From Brachynemurus nebulosus (lineage: Eukaryota > Arthropoda > Insecta > Neuroptera > Myrmeleontidae), in NCBI GenBank assembly GCA_035578155.1, contig JAPWDM010000106.1, positions 26,103 to 90,102 on the forward strand: 64,000 bases of DNA, given 5' to 3'. Under the pieces are notes generated by a model that worked only from the letters and a program-made list of their open reading frames with translations, had not been told where the DNA came from and searched no databases. The translations under genes were made by a program, and so were the position numbers. Each line of letters begins with the position of its first letter. Positions within the stretch are counted from its first letter, which is position 1. This document shows, in pieces, positions 50,713-62,717 of the stretch.

Positions 50713-50977
50713 TGTGGGATGCGTGTTCATATGGTTGATTGATAAAGTTGTACTCCGTATTTTAAGTTTTATTCCATTTAATTATACATAAAAATAATTA
50801 ATATAATTGTGATGAGCCAACACTGTGTACTAAGAGGAAACCATCTTGATTGTCTGTTATGTGTGTGTTGTTAAAATTGAATTACATAAAAAGGTTCAAT
50901 TAATAAGTTGGTAATGAAGAATTTGATAAGTTTGATAATATTGCATGTCGGTAAAGTAGATTTCGACAATGCCCATA
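50713..50977 (-). repeat. 5' LTR
   Basis: Same 265 bp as the 3' LTR with one difference. Followed on the right by the CTGG duplication. Confidence 0.93.
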
Positions 50978-50981
50978 CTGG

Positions 50982-51329
50982 TAATATATTACTGCCACCT
51001 ATTATTCATATTTGTGAACTAAATGTAATATACACTGTGTCTATTTAAGTTGGAATCATATGGAAACCTTTTTTTATTAACTCCAAGAAAAAAGTTGTTC
51101 TTTATAAAAAGTTCTGCATGGTTTAAGATCTAAAGAAATATGTATTTTCCTCAAAAGTAAAGTCTTTATTTTTGACAATATCAAAAATTGTTAAGATGAA
51201 AGTTGATCAGAATCGAAAACTATATTAAGATACGTAATTATATTGAACTAGCTGTACCTTCGACGTCGTTCACGCAACGCATTGTTATAAAATCAATGAG
51301 AAGTATATAAGTGTAATAATTATACAGAA
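50982..51329. other. Non-coding stretch right of the LTR element
   Basis: AT-rich, no feature recognised. The base of the next repeat array begins near 51330. Confidence 0.4.
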
Positions 51330-51790
51330 CTTGCATACAACAATACTTTTTACGTAATGCATGCGTAGGTTTAAAATGGTTTTTATATTTTCCTAAGAAA
51401 AAGAAACATTTTACCGTAATAAAAAGTATCTTATATGTTGATCCAGGTAATACAAATTTCATTAAAATCCGTCCAGTAGTTTTTTTGTAATGTGTGTACA
51501 TACTTAAAATTGCTTTTCTATTTTCCCGGAGTAAAAAGTATCTTAGATGTTGACCCAGGTAATAAGTTATCATCGCACCAAATTTCATTAAAATCTGTCC
51601 AGTAGTTTTTACGTAATGTGTGTACATGCTCAAAATGGTTTTTCCATTTCCACGTAGGAATGAGACATTTTCCGGGAGTAAAAAGTATCTTAGAGGTTGA
51701 CCCAGGTAATAAGTTATCATTACACCAAATTTCATTAAAATTCGTCCAGTAGTTTTTGCGTGGTGCGTGCACAGACAGACAGATAGAGAA
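51330..51790 (+). repeat. ~3.5 tandem units of ~125 bp (insect dispersed repeat)
   Basis: Unit order: TTTTCCGGGAGTAAAAAGTA, TCTTAGATGTTGACCCAGGT, AATAAGTTATCATTACACC, AAATTTCATTAAAATCCGTC, CAGTAGTTTTTGCGTAATG, TGTGTACATRCTCAAAATGG. It ends GCACAGACAGACAGATAGAG, then a new sequence. This wording is common in insect genomes next to RTE or similar element ends. Minus-strand ORFs with repeating residues here are translations of the array. Confidence 0.7.
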
Positions 51791-54700
51791 AAATTTTAAA
51801 AATCGCGGTTTTGATATTTATATCGGTAACTATTTACAGTGCTAGTACAATTTTCAAAAAATATTCCAGGTACACATAAATGGTCTCATTACAGTTTTAT
51901 TATATGTATAGATTACAAAGATCAGGTTTTGCTCTTTTTTAATTTTTTTTTACATAATTATTGATTCTATTTGAAAATATAAATTACTTCTAATTATGTA
52001 AATTTCAATATCGACCATTTATCTCTTTTGTTTAGTAGAAAAAAAACAAAAAGGTTATCACGTTTTTATCACCATTGACGTCATGAGACGTCGAGTAAAG
52101 TCTTACTAAATTATACACCCCGTCGAAACTCGAAAGGCGGCAAAAGTTCCACATAATATGTATTAGCTGTCAAAATAGTGTACTAGTACGGCGTTTTGTT
52201 GGGATAGGTTATGATCGTCATGGTGTTAATAAGCAAAGGAGACAAATTTTCTAAATTAGAAGTTAAAATTGTAAAAAGCAACAAAACCTGATTTTTCTTA
52301 TAATTCGATGTAATTCCATATTCGAGTGTAGTTTTAAATTCTGATCAACTTTGTTTATAACAATTTTTGATATTAATGAAAATAGAAGTACTTTACTTTT
52401 GAGCAAAGTTCATAATTTTTGATAAGTTGCGTAAATGAACGAAAAAATTTGATAACTGATGATGTAAGTAAGATAATTAATGAAATTAATTCAACATTAG
52501 CAAATTTAAAAAAAAAAAGTAGGTAGTTTTTAGTTAAAAGATAGGTATGGCTTCTTTTCAAATTGACACCTGGTTTCATTTACATGCGGAATTGTTTGTT
52601 CAAAAAAATATAATGTAAGAAACGACAGCTAGATGGCAGAACACTATCAATTTATATCGAGTCTCTATACTAAAACAAAATATTGTCGGGACATGTAAGC
52701 CATTTTTCATCAAAGAATGTCAAAAATAATTTTCACATGTTTGAGTAAATATGTCATAATATGTTATAAGTTAACAAGTTTTAAATTTAACTATTCTTTC
52801 TAAGTTAAATTAAATAATTTTTTTTAAACATTTAATTTATTTCGTTTTCTACTTATGTGGGCATAACAGAATTAAGTCAGTAAATTGATACATAAGTAAT
52901 ACATACACTAAAAAATGATAGATTTTAATAAAAGCAATATTATGGTTTAAATAACCTAAAAACAATAAATTTATGTCAATGGAATTTAAATGTTTAGAAT
53001 ATCATGATAATTGATAATAACATGGTAAGTAGATAAACAATTATACATATTCAGTTCAATAATTGTTGATTTTGTTGTTATTGTTTCGGTGAATTTGCAG
53101 TCAAAATTGTCAAACATCGTTATGTTACTTTTATAGTCGTTGTAAATTATTAAGAAAACGTAAACCAATTCGTGATTTTATAAAGAAGAGCGTTTCACAG
53201 TTTGACGCAACAAATGAAGATATCAGACAAAAAAACTTTTTTTAATTTTTATCGGATGTCACCGGAAAATTTCGATTAGTTGGTGACTCCATATAAAAAG
53301 TGATTTTCGAGGGAAAGCTATATCTCCATCGGAAAAATTTGCTTTAACCATAAGGGGATGGTAATGTATTTAAATTTTTTTTCTCTTTTTTTTAATCGTT
53401 TTTTTATATGATTGTACAACATTTTCAGATTGTTGTGTCAAAATTTGAAACAAATCCGAGTAAAACTAATTAAGATATAGAACTTAGAGCGTTTGTTGCG
53501 CCGATACGTTTTTGTATCCCTGCCCAGCAGGCACGTGGCTTTGTGCTCTCGGAATCCCTGAATTATTTTATTCATCGATGGGTCTTTGGAAATTGGAAGT
53601 ATATTAATGTATACTATAACCAACGACGTAGGTATGAAAAAATTTTTCGTATTTAATATTCCATTTTCAAGTATACAAAACTTTAAAGCAATTTTCTAAC
53701 ACTTGTTATTTTTGAAACCGGTAAACAGTTTAAATCAAAATCTACTCGACCGATTGTTTTGAAATTTTGTATACAGGTTCCTTACATAAATAATCAGATA
53801 TCCCTGGGAGCTTTTTTTATTTTTCATAATTATTAATTTTACAATAACAAATAGATCAGTTTTTTAGACGAAAATCGGTGTTTTCACTTCCGTGTCACCA
53901 AAAATTAAAAAATCGGAAAAAAATTTCTCCTAGCTGGACCGCACGCATACAATTACATTAATAAAAGAGACAACGAACGTGTTAAAATTTCGGAAAAACA
54001 CTGCACTGGCAAATTTAAGAAGGCGAGGATGGCTAGAAAACAAATGATTGTTGAGCAGCAAGAATTCACAAATAAACGTAAGCAATTTCTTTGGATTTAA
54101 TCGATTTTAATACAAAAAAAAATTAGAAAAATCTTTAAATGCCTGTTATACAAAACTACATTTTCAAATCGGCTGCCACGCTGCAGCCTGTAGCTCTCTA
54201 TTAATTATAATGTTTAAGGGCGGGTTGGAAGCGTAATAATTTTTTTTAGTCCCTGAACCTAAAAAATTCACTCCATTCAAATTTCAGTCTTTTTTTAAGA
54301 TAAAAATAACCAAAAAAACCGGGCTTTTCCGATTTTTTTTTTTTCAAAAGCTTACAGTTTCTTATTTTCTTTCTGAATCGATGTAATTTTAAGTTGAGTG
54401 GAAAAAAGGGAAATTAAATTTCTTTCTGTGAAAAATTCGACTAAACGACTGAGCACTTCTGTACCGACCGTCGTATGGTAACATACCATTAAATTATGAC
54501 ATAGTCTGAAATTTGGAGATACGAGGTTTTGTTATTGTTAAATAAATTTCATTCTGATAAATAAAATGAAATTCTTATTAGCCGATGATTCTGAACATTT
54601 ATATCTAATTATCTCAAAACAGTGAAAAATCGACATACGTGGTTCTAGCAGTAAGCCGTCGATACGTACTATTAAATTTCCTACATTTGATCCTAAAAAT

Positions 54701-54825
54701 TGTGAAAAATTAGCTATTGACCGCGTAACTTTGATAATGCGTGCCCGGCACGCACTTGGTGATTTTTTAAAAATTAATTAAATATTTGATGTTAAAATTA
54801 TATTTATTTATAATATAAGGAAAGG
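51791..54825. other. AT-rich non-coding stretch
   Basis: 3 kb with no convincing ORF, TIR pair or tandem repeat. Phrases such as ACTCGACCGATTGTTTTGAA (53740) look like degraded dispersed repeats. Confidence 0.35.
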
Positions 54826-55053
54826 CAGGGCCGGACCTACAGTTGTACGAGGGGGGGGGGCAAACTTTGCTGTTGGCGCCCTCACCGAGGAAAATACCAA
54901 ATTAGACATTTTGGCGCACCGATATCTTTTAAATTTTCCCCTACAAAAGGTAAGTGACGAGCAAAAAAAAACGGCAACTTTACCGTTTTGACGCCCCTAA
55001 AAACTTGCAGGGGGCACGTACCCCCGCTGCCCCTCTCCCTAGATCCGGCCCTG
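54826..55053. mobile_element. 228-bp hAT-type MITE
   Basis: Ends CAGGGCCGGACCTA and, inverted, CAGGGCCGGATCTA: 14 bp with one difference. The flanking 8-mers are AGGAAAGG and AGGAAAAG, a target duplication with one change. GC-rich for the region, with a G10 run near the left end. Confidence 0.85.
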
Positions 55054-56448
55054 AGGAAAAGTGCTGATGGATTTTGCTTACTACTCGCGCCACATTTGCA
55101 TCAAATATAAGGCACATGGTAATGTTTAATGTGGAATTTGATGTCAAAAGCTAATATTGTCTCAAGTCACAATAATTTAATGTGTGAATTGTCTTTGAAA
55201 CAATATTTAACTTATGTAACAATCAGATTTAATGCATTATATAAAGCTGTAAAGACTGTGGAATACCTATTTGTTAGAATTATTTAACTACTGATTTGAG
55301 CGTTACTTTAGGGTATTCCATATTTGTTTGAAAATGGGCTATTAAGCTTGAAACAATTGTCACAATTGAAAATTAACTAAGTTACCATTAATTATGTTAT
55401 CAAAATTAAGCGACAAAATATTGTCCCAAATTAATGGAAATAAATAATTTTTCTTAAAATCTTCTTTTCGATATGAGTATATTACATAAACACATAAGTC
55501 AATTACATACATTAAAACTTTTAAAATATTAACTTTGAAACCTATATTTTGAAAAATGTAAAAATATTTGAGTAACATAATTCACAATTTTTAGTTCCTA
55601 CTGCTTAACCAACCCCACCCCACCCCCACCAAGATGCTTGGCTGTATATACCCCTGCTTTGCACGTGTAGTAATCATAAACTGATTAGTAAATGAAGGCA
55701 TAATTATATTTTATTGTTAATAAATTATTAATTACATTTGTTTTCAAGGTTCAATGTGAACAAAAACTACCATTAAAACATTAAAACTAAACACATGTCC
55801 TATGTTGCTGACCAGGGCCGAATTTCTATATAGTCTAAATAGGCAGTTTTCTAGAGGTCTCGCATATTTTAGAAGCCCTTGACCATAAAAAATAATTACG
55901 ATACCTCTCCAAATCTTTTTTTTAAATAATGTTTCAACACTAGCTTTTATGTCAACATTATCTTATCTATAATAAGTTTGTATAAATCAGTGAAATACTT
56001 ATATAATGGCCATATATGGTCTAACTTTCCAGATACCCTCCAAATTACTGTAGCACTTTGATTGAAATAAATCGGGAAGATCAGGCAGAAACCATCTAAG
56101 GATAAACTCACAAAACCTTATACAGAAAATTTCATCAAAATCGATCAAACAGTATCAGAGTCATGTGTGTTGGAAGGTTTTATGGACACATAGACAGACT
56201 GACTGACAAACACAGAGTCAAAATTGTATAAGAAGCTCTGAAAGGTAAAACACAAAGGGTAATTTAAGAGGGTGACTCCCTCCCCTCTCCTAGTGTTTAT
56301 CAAACTGAACTTTGAAATCGAGAATATCATTTTTACGTTATAATTGTTTTAAGCTATTTTTCATGAAGAAGTTCCTGAATTACACAAATAGTATGATTCT
56401 GTCAATACAGTCACCCTCTAGTTACTTACCCTTAAACTTAATATTATG
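55054..56448. other. Non-coding, with one hAT-like end near 55815
   Basis: CAGGGCCGAATTTCTATATAG at about 55813 resembles the hAT ends above. No partner end was found. No gene. Confidence 0.35.
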
Positions 56449-56880
56449 AAATTGAGCAGAAACAGGTCAATTAGATTTTTTCACGTAGATTTGAAATCTG
56501 TAAACAAAATTTTAATATATTGTACTTTTTACTCTCTTTACGCAAAGTTAACCCCTAAATTTTGACCCCCAACCACCCCTGCTGATGTAATTTAAACAAG
56601 TTGCATATCAATAGATAGCTCTTTAAAAAATAGCAATATCCAATTTAAACTTTTACTCTATCTCTTATCGTTTTCGAGATATTTGACAAATTAAATTTTT
56701 ACGCCAATTTTTGAAGGGTGATTTCACCCCTTCAAGCCGTTTTACAGCCGCTAAAAAAAAATACGTGTCTCTTATTTTTTAATGTTCTACAACATATCAA
56801 AGAATAAACAAAATCGGAGGGGTACACCCCCGTGATGATCCTTGTTAGAAGTAAAATAAAATTAAAAAAGTGAGGTTTTA
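56449..56880 (+). repeat. Dispersed repeat C, copy 4
   Basis: Collinear with 28023-28440: GGTCAATTAGATTTTTTCAC, ACCACCCCTGCTG, TGCATATCAATAGATAGCTC, TTTTCGAGATATTTGA, AAATACGTGTCTCTTATTTT. Confidence 0.7.
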
Positions 56881-57283
56881 GACTTGCACTGCTTAGGGCT
56901 ACTATGTGTGTAAATCTGGGCATGCTATTGGCTAACTAGACAGGTCGCTGTATATTCGTCTTAAAAAAATCGCAAAAACCTGTAAAAATTTTCATTAAAA
57001 AACGAAAATTTACAGTTTGTCTTGGTATGTAATGTTATTTTTTAAGATATTTTGAAACGTAAAAATAAATCACAAATAAAGGTACAAAATAAATAATATA
57101 GAAATATTAATAAATAATAACAAAAATTATTATAATTTATTAATAAAAATTATAATATTTTTTTGTATATATTATGTAATATGTGTGTTAGAAAAAAATA
57201 AAAGTATCATAATAGAAGAATATGAGTTTTATTAATACAACTAATTCTTAATGAATATTTATAACAAGTTTTTGTATCTAATT

Positions 57284-57352
57284 TCAGGGCCGGATGTACC
57301 TCCTAAATTTTTCTAATTTTCCCGAAAAATAGAGTTGGAGAGAAAAACATCG
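57284..57352 (+). mobile_element. hAT-like terminus fragment
   Basis: CAGGGCCGGATGTACCTCC, then unrelated sequence. Probably broken by the family-A insertion that begins directly to its right. Confidence 0.4.
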
Positions 57353-57472
57353 TTTTAGCGAATTTCCAAAACTGGATATTCAGCTTTTACGGCCGTTCTC
57401 ATGACGCAACCTGAGGCCGAGACTGTAACAGAAATATGTTTTGAGGTCCCTAGAATACGAAAATGATATTCA

Positions 57473-57550
<78 letters not shown>

Positions 57551-58271
57551 CCCACGATAACTATCAAACGAAACGTTTAATGCATATGAAATTTCGTGTC
57601 TGTATTGGAATCTGGTTTGGCTCGGCTAAGTTCCTTAGCCAGACACGTCGGATGCCCAGAAGTAGGTTTTTCGGACATTTTTTTGCCAACAAAATGAGCT
57701 TTTTTACCAGAATTAAGCAATTTTTCAAAATTTTTTTTACTCGAATCGAAAGTAAGAGGCAATATGCGTAAAAATGTTTTTGCACCATTGCTCTAAGTTA
57801 ATTATCTTTTGAGAAAAGTTAGAAAATATGTTGGAAGAAATCATTTTCCATTACACTCACTCACAGTCTTTTTTTTTCTCTCTAATTTTTTGCAATGCTG
57901 CATTCGAAAAAAAAGCTTTATAAGTGGCGTGTCATGAATTTTTTAATCCAATTTGGCGATTCAGCTATATTCTATTTCCTTCAGTTGAATAAGTTTTTAT
58001 AATTCATCTATTCCATTTTTTTATAGGAAAATTATCAAGCATATTTGTTTTATGTTATATGATCAGAATTTAGATTCTGTTTACACCTTACTAAAATTAA
58101 TAAGGGTTTGCTACAACCGCATAAAAATTACGTTAAACCATATTCAAACTATAATATTTTAACGTAATTTTCTATCCAATTGACAATACAGTTATGATTA
58201 GAATTTATAAACAGAGCATTATACTTGTAAATAATTTTACACGTTCAATTTTTTTTTTTTAACAAAAAATA

Positions 58272-58709
58272 GTATATTGAGCAATAAGTGCGGGAAATTG
58301 TCGATTGCCCACGAAAGCGAAGTTGAGCGCACGAACGTAGTGAGTTGCACATACTATTTTTTATTACGAATTTCACATACTTTTCTTTTATTATTATCAC
58401 CATTTTTGACATTTTTATTACTTTTTAAAATAATATTTTTAAGTGTTCGTGTTTTTTTCTGAATTAATTATCGTTGAAATTACTTTGTTGGTGGTTTCTA
58501 TAGAAATAATTATGAAATATTTATTAAATGAAAAATTAGGAGGCAGCTTTGCGTGTTTTGATTAAATTTTGCGTGTTTTATTGTCAATTTGCGTGTGGAA
58601 AGGTACTTTCCACACGCAAAAAAGTATGCGGGAAGACTACAGTGGGCAAACAGCTATTTTGCGTACAGAAATGTGTGCGCCAAGTTAGTACTTCTCCCGC
58701 ATGAGTAAT
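58272..58709. mobile_element. 438-bp insertion with 8-bp duplication AAAAAATA
   Basis: AAAAAATA occurs at 58264-58271 and 58710-58717, and other family-A copies lack the intervening sequence. Both ends carry a TGCGGGA word in inverted orientation, but longer TIRs are poor. It contains the perfect hairpin at 58588-58620 and repeated TTTGCGTGT words. Confidence 0.65.
58588..58620. repeat. Perfect 15-bp hairpin with GTA loop
   Basis: TTTGCGTGTGGAAAG-GTA-CTTTCCACACGCAAA, inside the 438-bp insertion. Confidence 0.9.
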
Positions 58710-58776
58710 AAAAAATAATTTTAAATTTTGACATATTTTAAGGTGAAAATATATTAAACAGCTGAAATTTGTTTAA

Positions 58777-59640
58777 CGGTGAAGTTCACGCCAGAAACGG
58801 CTAATAAACTAATTTTTTTCGAATCTCGTTTTTTGTTTTTATTTCGTTCTGTGGTTCTTTACAAACACGGTGATATATAAAACATGGCCAAAAATTTTTT
58901 TTTTTTAAATAGAAAAATATTTATTTGTGAGCCGCTGCACAGCCAAGTTGCTGCTCCTTTGCAGATAACGCTCGCCCCCCCCCCCCTCGCAATTTCATCG
59001 GTAATATTTAGTTTTGGTGTGTACACGAGTTATAGTATGCACTGAGATAATGTTCTTTTATTTGTATGCCTTTGTAGACGTTTTAATAAACAGTGAGTAA
59101 ACCGCTTCTTTTGTTATAATTTTTGTTTTTTACCGTTTCCCGAAACTTGTGTTTTTCCCGATAAGGAAAATCATATCTCAAGTTCTAGAAAAGATAGATT
59201 TAATTTTTTTTTTATTTTGTTCATAAACATATTGTGCATAAAGTGGAGTGTGCTTTTTCCATTTGAACAATTGTAACTATTTTTAAACATTTTTGTTTTT
59301 TAATGAAAAATTGGGTTTTATAATTTTTAGAACTTTGGGATTACAATTTTATAGTTAATTTTTAAAATTATCTGAAACCCATACTAAGCTTTATGGACAG
59401 GTCCTGTAGGAATAAAATAATGAAAAAATATTTAAAAAATATTCATTAGATATTTTGATATATGCGTTCCTTGTAAACGCTTAAAAACTTGTGAAAAAGG
59501 GCCCCCTCCCCCCACACGGAAGAGTAATGAATGTTTCTAAAACAAAATTTTCTATTTGAAACCATCCCTAATTTGAAAAAAATTTCAACAAGCAAAATAA
59601 TCATAAATAAAAAAGTTGCTTTTTTATTTGAACTCCTCCC
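58777..59640. mobile_element. 864-bp element with TTAA target duplication (piggyBac-type)
   Basis: TTAA at 58773-58776 and 59641-59644. The uninterrupted sequence in copy A6 (GAAATTTGTTTAATAAAAGC, reverse strand) has a single TTAA. Ends CGGTGAAGTTCA and, inverted, GGGAGGAGTTCA are short imperfect TIRs. TTAA duplication is the hallmark of piggyBac transposases. No coding capacity. Confidence 0.75.
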
Positions 59641-60042
59641 TTAATAAAAGCCATAAATCTGCTCATTTTACCTCAAAAATGTCTGAAAGTAGAATATTTT
59701 CCAAAAATTAACCCAGAAAAAGCATATAAGAGGTAACTTTTATATTTTTTTTGAAAATTTCAAAATAAAATGACGTTTGATAGCAGTGTTACAAATGATT
59801 TTTTTTATTTTGTATTGTAGAATCTGGTAAATAGAAATCGTAATAAGTACCTACTCGCCTTGAAAAAATCAAACAAGTATTTAAAACAAAATACTATTTC
59901 TTAAAGAAAATATTGAAATTATGTACAAATGCCGTCCTGATAAACTGATATATTCTGCCCATCTTGAGCGCTGGAGCCGATTTGGAGGAGCTGGATTCCC
60001 TCCAGGCAAAAGCTCATAGCGAATACACACATTTTTAAAATA

Positions 60043-60125
60043 CCGTCAAACGGGACTATTTGACTTTTAAATCTTTTTTTTTATTTCAAATAGCCCCACC
60101 GATTTCAAACAGCCCCGTTTGACAG
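60043..60125. mobile_element. 83-bp mini-MITE, TA target
   Basis: CCGTCAAACGGGACTATTTG at the left and its imperfect inverse (CTGTCAAACGGGGCTGTTTG) at the right, flanked by TA on both sides. The arms make up more than half the element. Confidence 0.75.
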
Positions 60126-60171
60126 TATCTTTTTGAATTCTGTAACTAAATCATTACAAATAAAATCTAAA

Positions 60172-61679
60172 TAAAAAAACGCCGTGAGCAGCGGGGCCCC
60201 ATCACGGTAGTCGAATTTTCCCCTTCATCTTCGGTATTGAATGTCTACAAGCGAAATGTGATTGAAAGTCTACAACCGAATTGTCATTTTGTTGGTTTCA
60301 AAACTGGTGATGAGTGTTCGGCTGATCGAGGCTTTAAAAAAAGGTTTTAAGTATTTAAGGGCTGTATCTCAGTAAATTTCAATTTTGTGCCGAAAACAGG
60401 TAGCAGAAAAAAGCCAATACAATTCGTACGAGGACATTCCTGCCCATGTTTATCCGCTAATTGCCTTTATGTTTTAGTTTTAAAAATTAAAAAAGGACCT
60501 TAAATAGTAAACTGGAAGGCCTTTATAAAGATATTTTTTCTTTCCAAAAAAATTCAAAATTTCTATTTTATAAATACTAAAAATCCAAAATTCCTAATTT
60601 ATAAATAAACAGTGACTTTAATAACATTTTTAAATTACTTAATATGTATGTATTTCATTTGTCATAAAAGTAAGTTCACTTTTTTTTAAATTTTTTAAAA
60701 TTACTATTCGCCTACTTGTATTTAGAATAAACATAATGCTTTTAAAACACATTTAACAATAGCATTCAATTCCGATGTAAAAATGGGAGAAGTGGGGGGA
60801 AAAGTGATGCGGACTCCCCACAAGGTATTAGCTGGATACTAACTGAATACACGTACAAAATTTCAGCCCTCTAGGTTTCTTTATGGAGTCTCTAGACGTG
60901 TTAGAAAACAAGCAAAAAAATTAAGGAAATATTGGCGTAAAAATCGTGGGGGTAAGGGTTAAAAGTTGAAACCTCCAAAAAACAGTGTCTGGCTATTAGC
61001 TTAACCTGTACACCAAATTTCAGCCCTCTAGGTTTATTTGGGGAGATTTTGACCCGAACGAAACTGTTAAAAAACAAGAAAAATCATGTTCTTTTGGGTA
61101 TAAAAATGGTGGGGGTAGGGGTTAAAAGTCGAGACCCCCAAAAGGCACCCCCTTGATACTAACTCAATCCGAATACAAAATTTCAGCCCTCTAGGTTTAT
61201 TTGGGTGACCTGTGCGAGTGGTACAAACTTCGAAAACGTCGAAAATGCATGAAATTGTAGCTTAAAAATGAGGTGGGTGGAGGTAAAATATTAAAACCTC
61301 CAAAAAGCACAACCTAGGTACGAACTTTATCAACACACCAAATTTTCAACCCTCTACGTTAATTCTGGGGGGCTGGGGGCCTGTTAGATCCAGCGAAAAT
61401 CGTTTTTTTCCCCCCTCTACTCCCACCATATCATCCTAGGAAGCTGAATTTTGGATATGTTGTAGATAATTGACCGAAACATTATTTAAAACCGGTTTGG
61501 AAAAGATTTATTGCTTTTCCGCCCCCCACCACCCCCTTAAAGGTCGGGTCAGAAAAAAAATTTGCCCAAAATTTGACCCCACTTTGATAGTATGAGGTGC
61601 CTCGAAAATGAGCCCCATTTACCAAATTTCATCTCTTAACTTCCATAGGGGGGCCCTACACAAATTAAAAGGTGGCGGG

Positions 61680-61750
<71 letters not shown>

Positions 61751-61881
61751 CATTTTTTTTTTCTACATATTCGTGTTCTACGGGTCCGAAAACGGATAGC
61801 GCCCCTACTCTCGCCTCTCGCAGCTCTTATCGTATAGACTGTATAAGTCTAATTTTTCGGAGAAAATTCGACTAAAAAATC
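60172..61881 (-). mobile_element. INE-like family B, copy B2 (uninterrupted)
   Basis: On the minus strand, the 5' end is TTTTTTAGTCGAATTTTCTC (61880 side). A (TA)n tract follows (61683-61746), then four tandem units holding 'AATTTCAGCCCTCTAGGTTT' (60838-61370). The 3' end is GGGAAAATTCGACTA, then the hairpin CCGTGA..TCACGG and CG plus T-run. It provides the reference for copy B1. No ORF. Confidence 0.75.
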
Positions 61882-62050
61882 ATGACCTGTTTTTTCTCAA
61901 TTTTCTAGCATCAAGTCTAGGGGTAACTAACTAGGGGGTGATTTTGTCGACATTTTAATGTAAACTTTAACCGTCTTCAAAAGAACATTTCGATTTTAAC
62001 AATAAAAAAAAAATTTAAAAAGTTTTTTAGTTCTGGCAGGATTGTTAAAA
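61882..62050 (+). repeat. Shared 150-bp fragment (also in copy A4)
   Basis: Matches the reverse complement of 35285-35455: TTTTTTCTCAATTT, AGGG.GTGATT, CTTCAAAAGAACATTTCG, ATTTTAACAATAAAAAAA. Confidence 0.6.
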
Positions 62051-62139
62051 AGGGACTGAAATGTTTTTAGATATCGATACATACAAAAAATATTAACGTG
62101 TTAAGTACTTGCTAGACTTATAGGTTTTATGGGTGGTTT

Positions 62140-62529
62140 TAGCGAATTTCCAGAATGGAATTTAGCTATTACAGCCACTGTCATGACGCGACTTGAGCCC
62201 GAGACCATGGCAGAAATTTGTTTTGAGGTCCCTAGAAACCGAAAATAATATTCTCTAAAATTTATATATTATATTTGTATTTAGTCCCATACCGTTGGAC
62301 AAGTTCGTTAGCCAGCCATGTTGGATACCTGAAACATGGTTTTTTTAGTCATTTTTCGTGAAAAAACTAGTTTTTTGCCAAAATTGTCTTAAAGTTAAAA
62401 AATTTTTACGACATTTATTTACACCATTAGAAAGAGGAAGAAAAATCACTTAGAAGAGGAAAAATCACAGAAAAATGGATTTTGATAAATGGAAATTCGC
62501 TATGTTATGCAGGTGCTGCGACAGGGGTA
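62140..62529 (+). mobile_element. INE-like family A, copy A8
   Basis: TTTTAGCGAATTTCCAGAAT start, GACCATGGCAGAAATTTG, GTCCCTAGAAACCG, only a vestigial TATATTATAT in place of (TA)n. A middle segment has TTCGTTAGCCAGCCATG. The 3' end is GGAAATTCGCTATGTTATGC, the GCAG-gtg-CTGC hairpin and GACAGGGGTA. Confidence 0.8.
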
Positions 62530-62717
62530 TCTATTCAATTCCTTAATTTTGAGATTTTAATTCGATTAAGTGCACTTATGTAAATCCAGTTCTGTTAAAT
62601 TTGGTGTATAACAATTAAGATCCTTGTGTGATGGTTGTAATTTTATTTCTCAATTTTTGTTGAACGCGCTTTTTGTCATACTTGTACCATCTACCGGCTA
62701 GATTTAATACTATAAAG

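Larger units (their letters stand above)
46155..50977 (-). mobile_element. Complete Ty3/gypsy LTR retrotransposon
   Basis: 4.8 kb: 265-bp LTRs, primer-binding site, gag, pol (protease, RT, RNase H, integrase), polypurine tract, and flanking CTGG on both sides (46151-46154 and 50978-50981). The LTRs differ at one position that I can see, so the insertion is recent. There is no envelope gene. All ORFs are open. It may be autonomous, subject to how pol is expressed. Confidence 0.92.
57353..59935 (+). mobile_element. INE-like family A, copy A7 (with two nested insertions)
   Basis: TTTTAGCGAATTTCCAAAAC start, (TA)n at 57477-57548, and a body collinear with A1, A4 and A6. The body is interrupted at 58272-58709 and again at 58777-59640. 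It resumes with TAAAAGCCATAAATCTGCTC and runs to about 59935, where it stops short of the terminal hairpin. ORFs across it are repeat sequence. Confidence 0.75.

Noticed and set aside
51238..51772. 165- and 84-residue minus-strand ORFs with repeating KTTGQILMKFG-type words
   Set aside because: The repeating residues come from the 125-bp tandem array; no domain.
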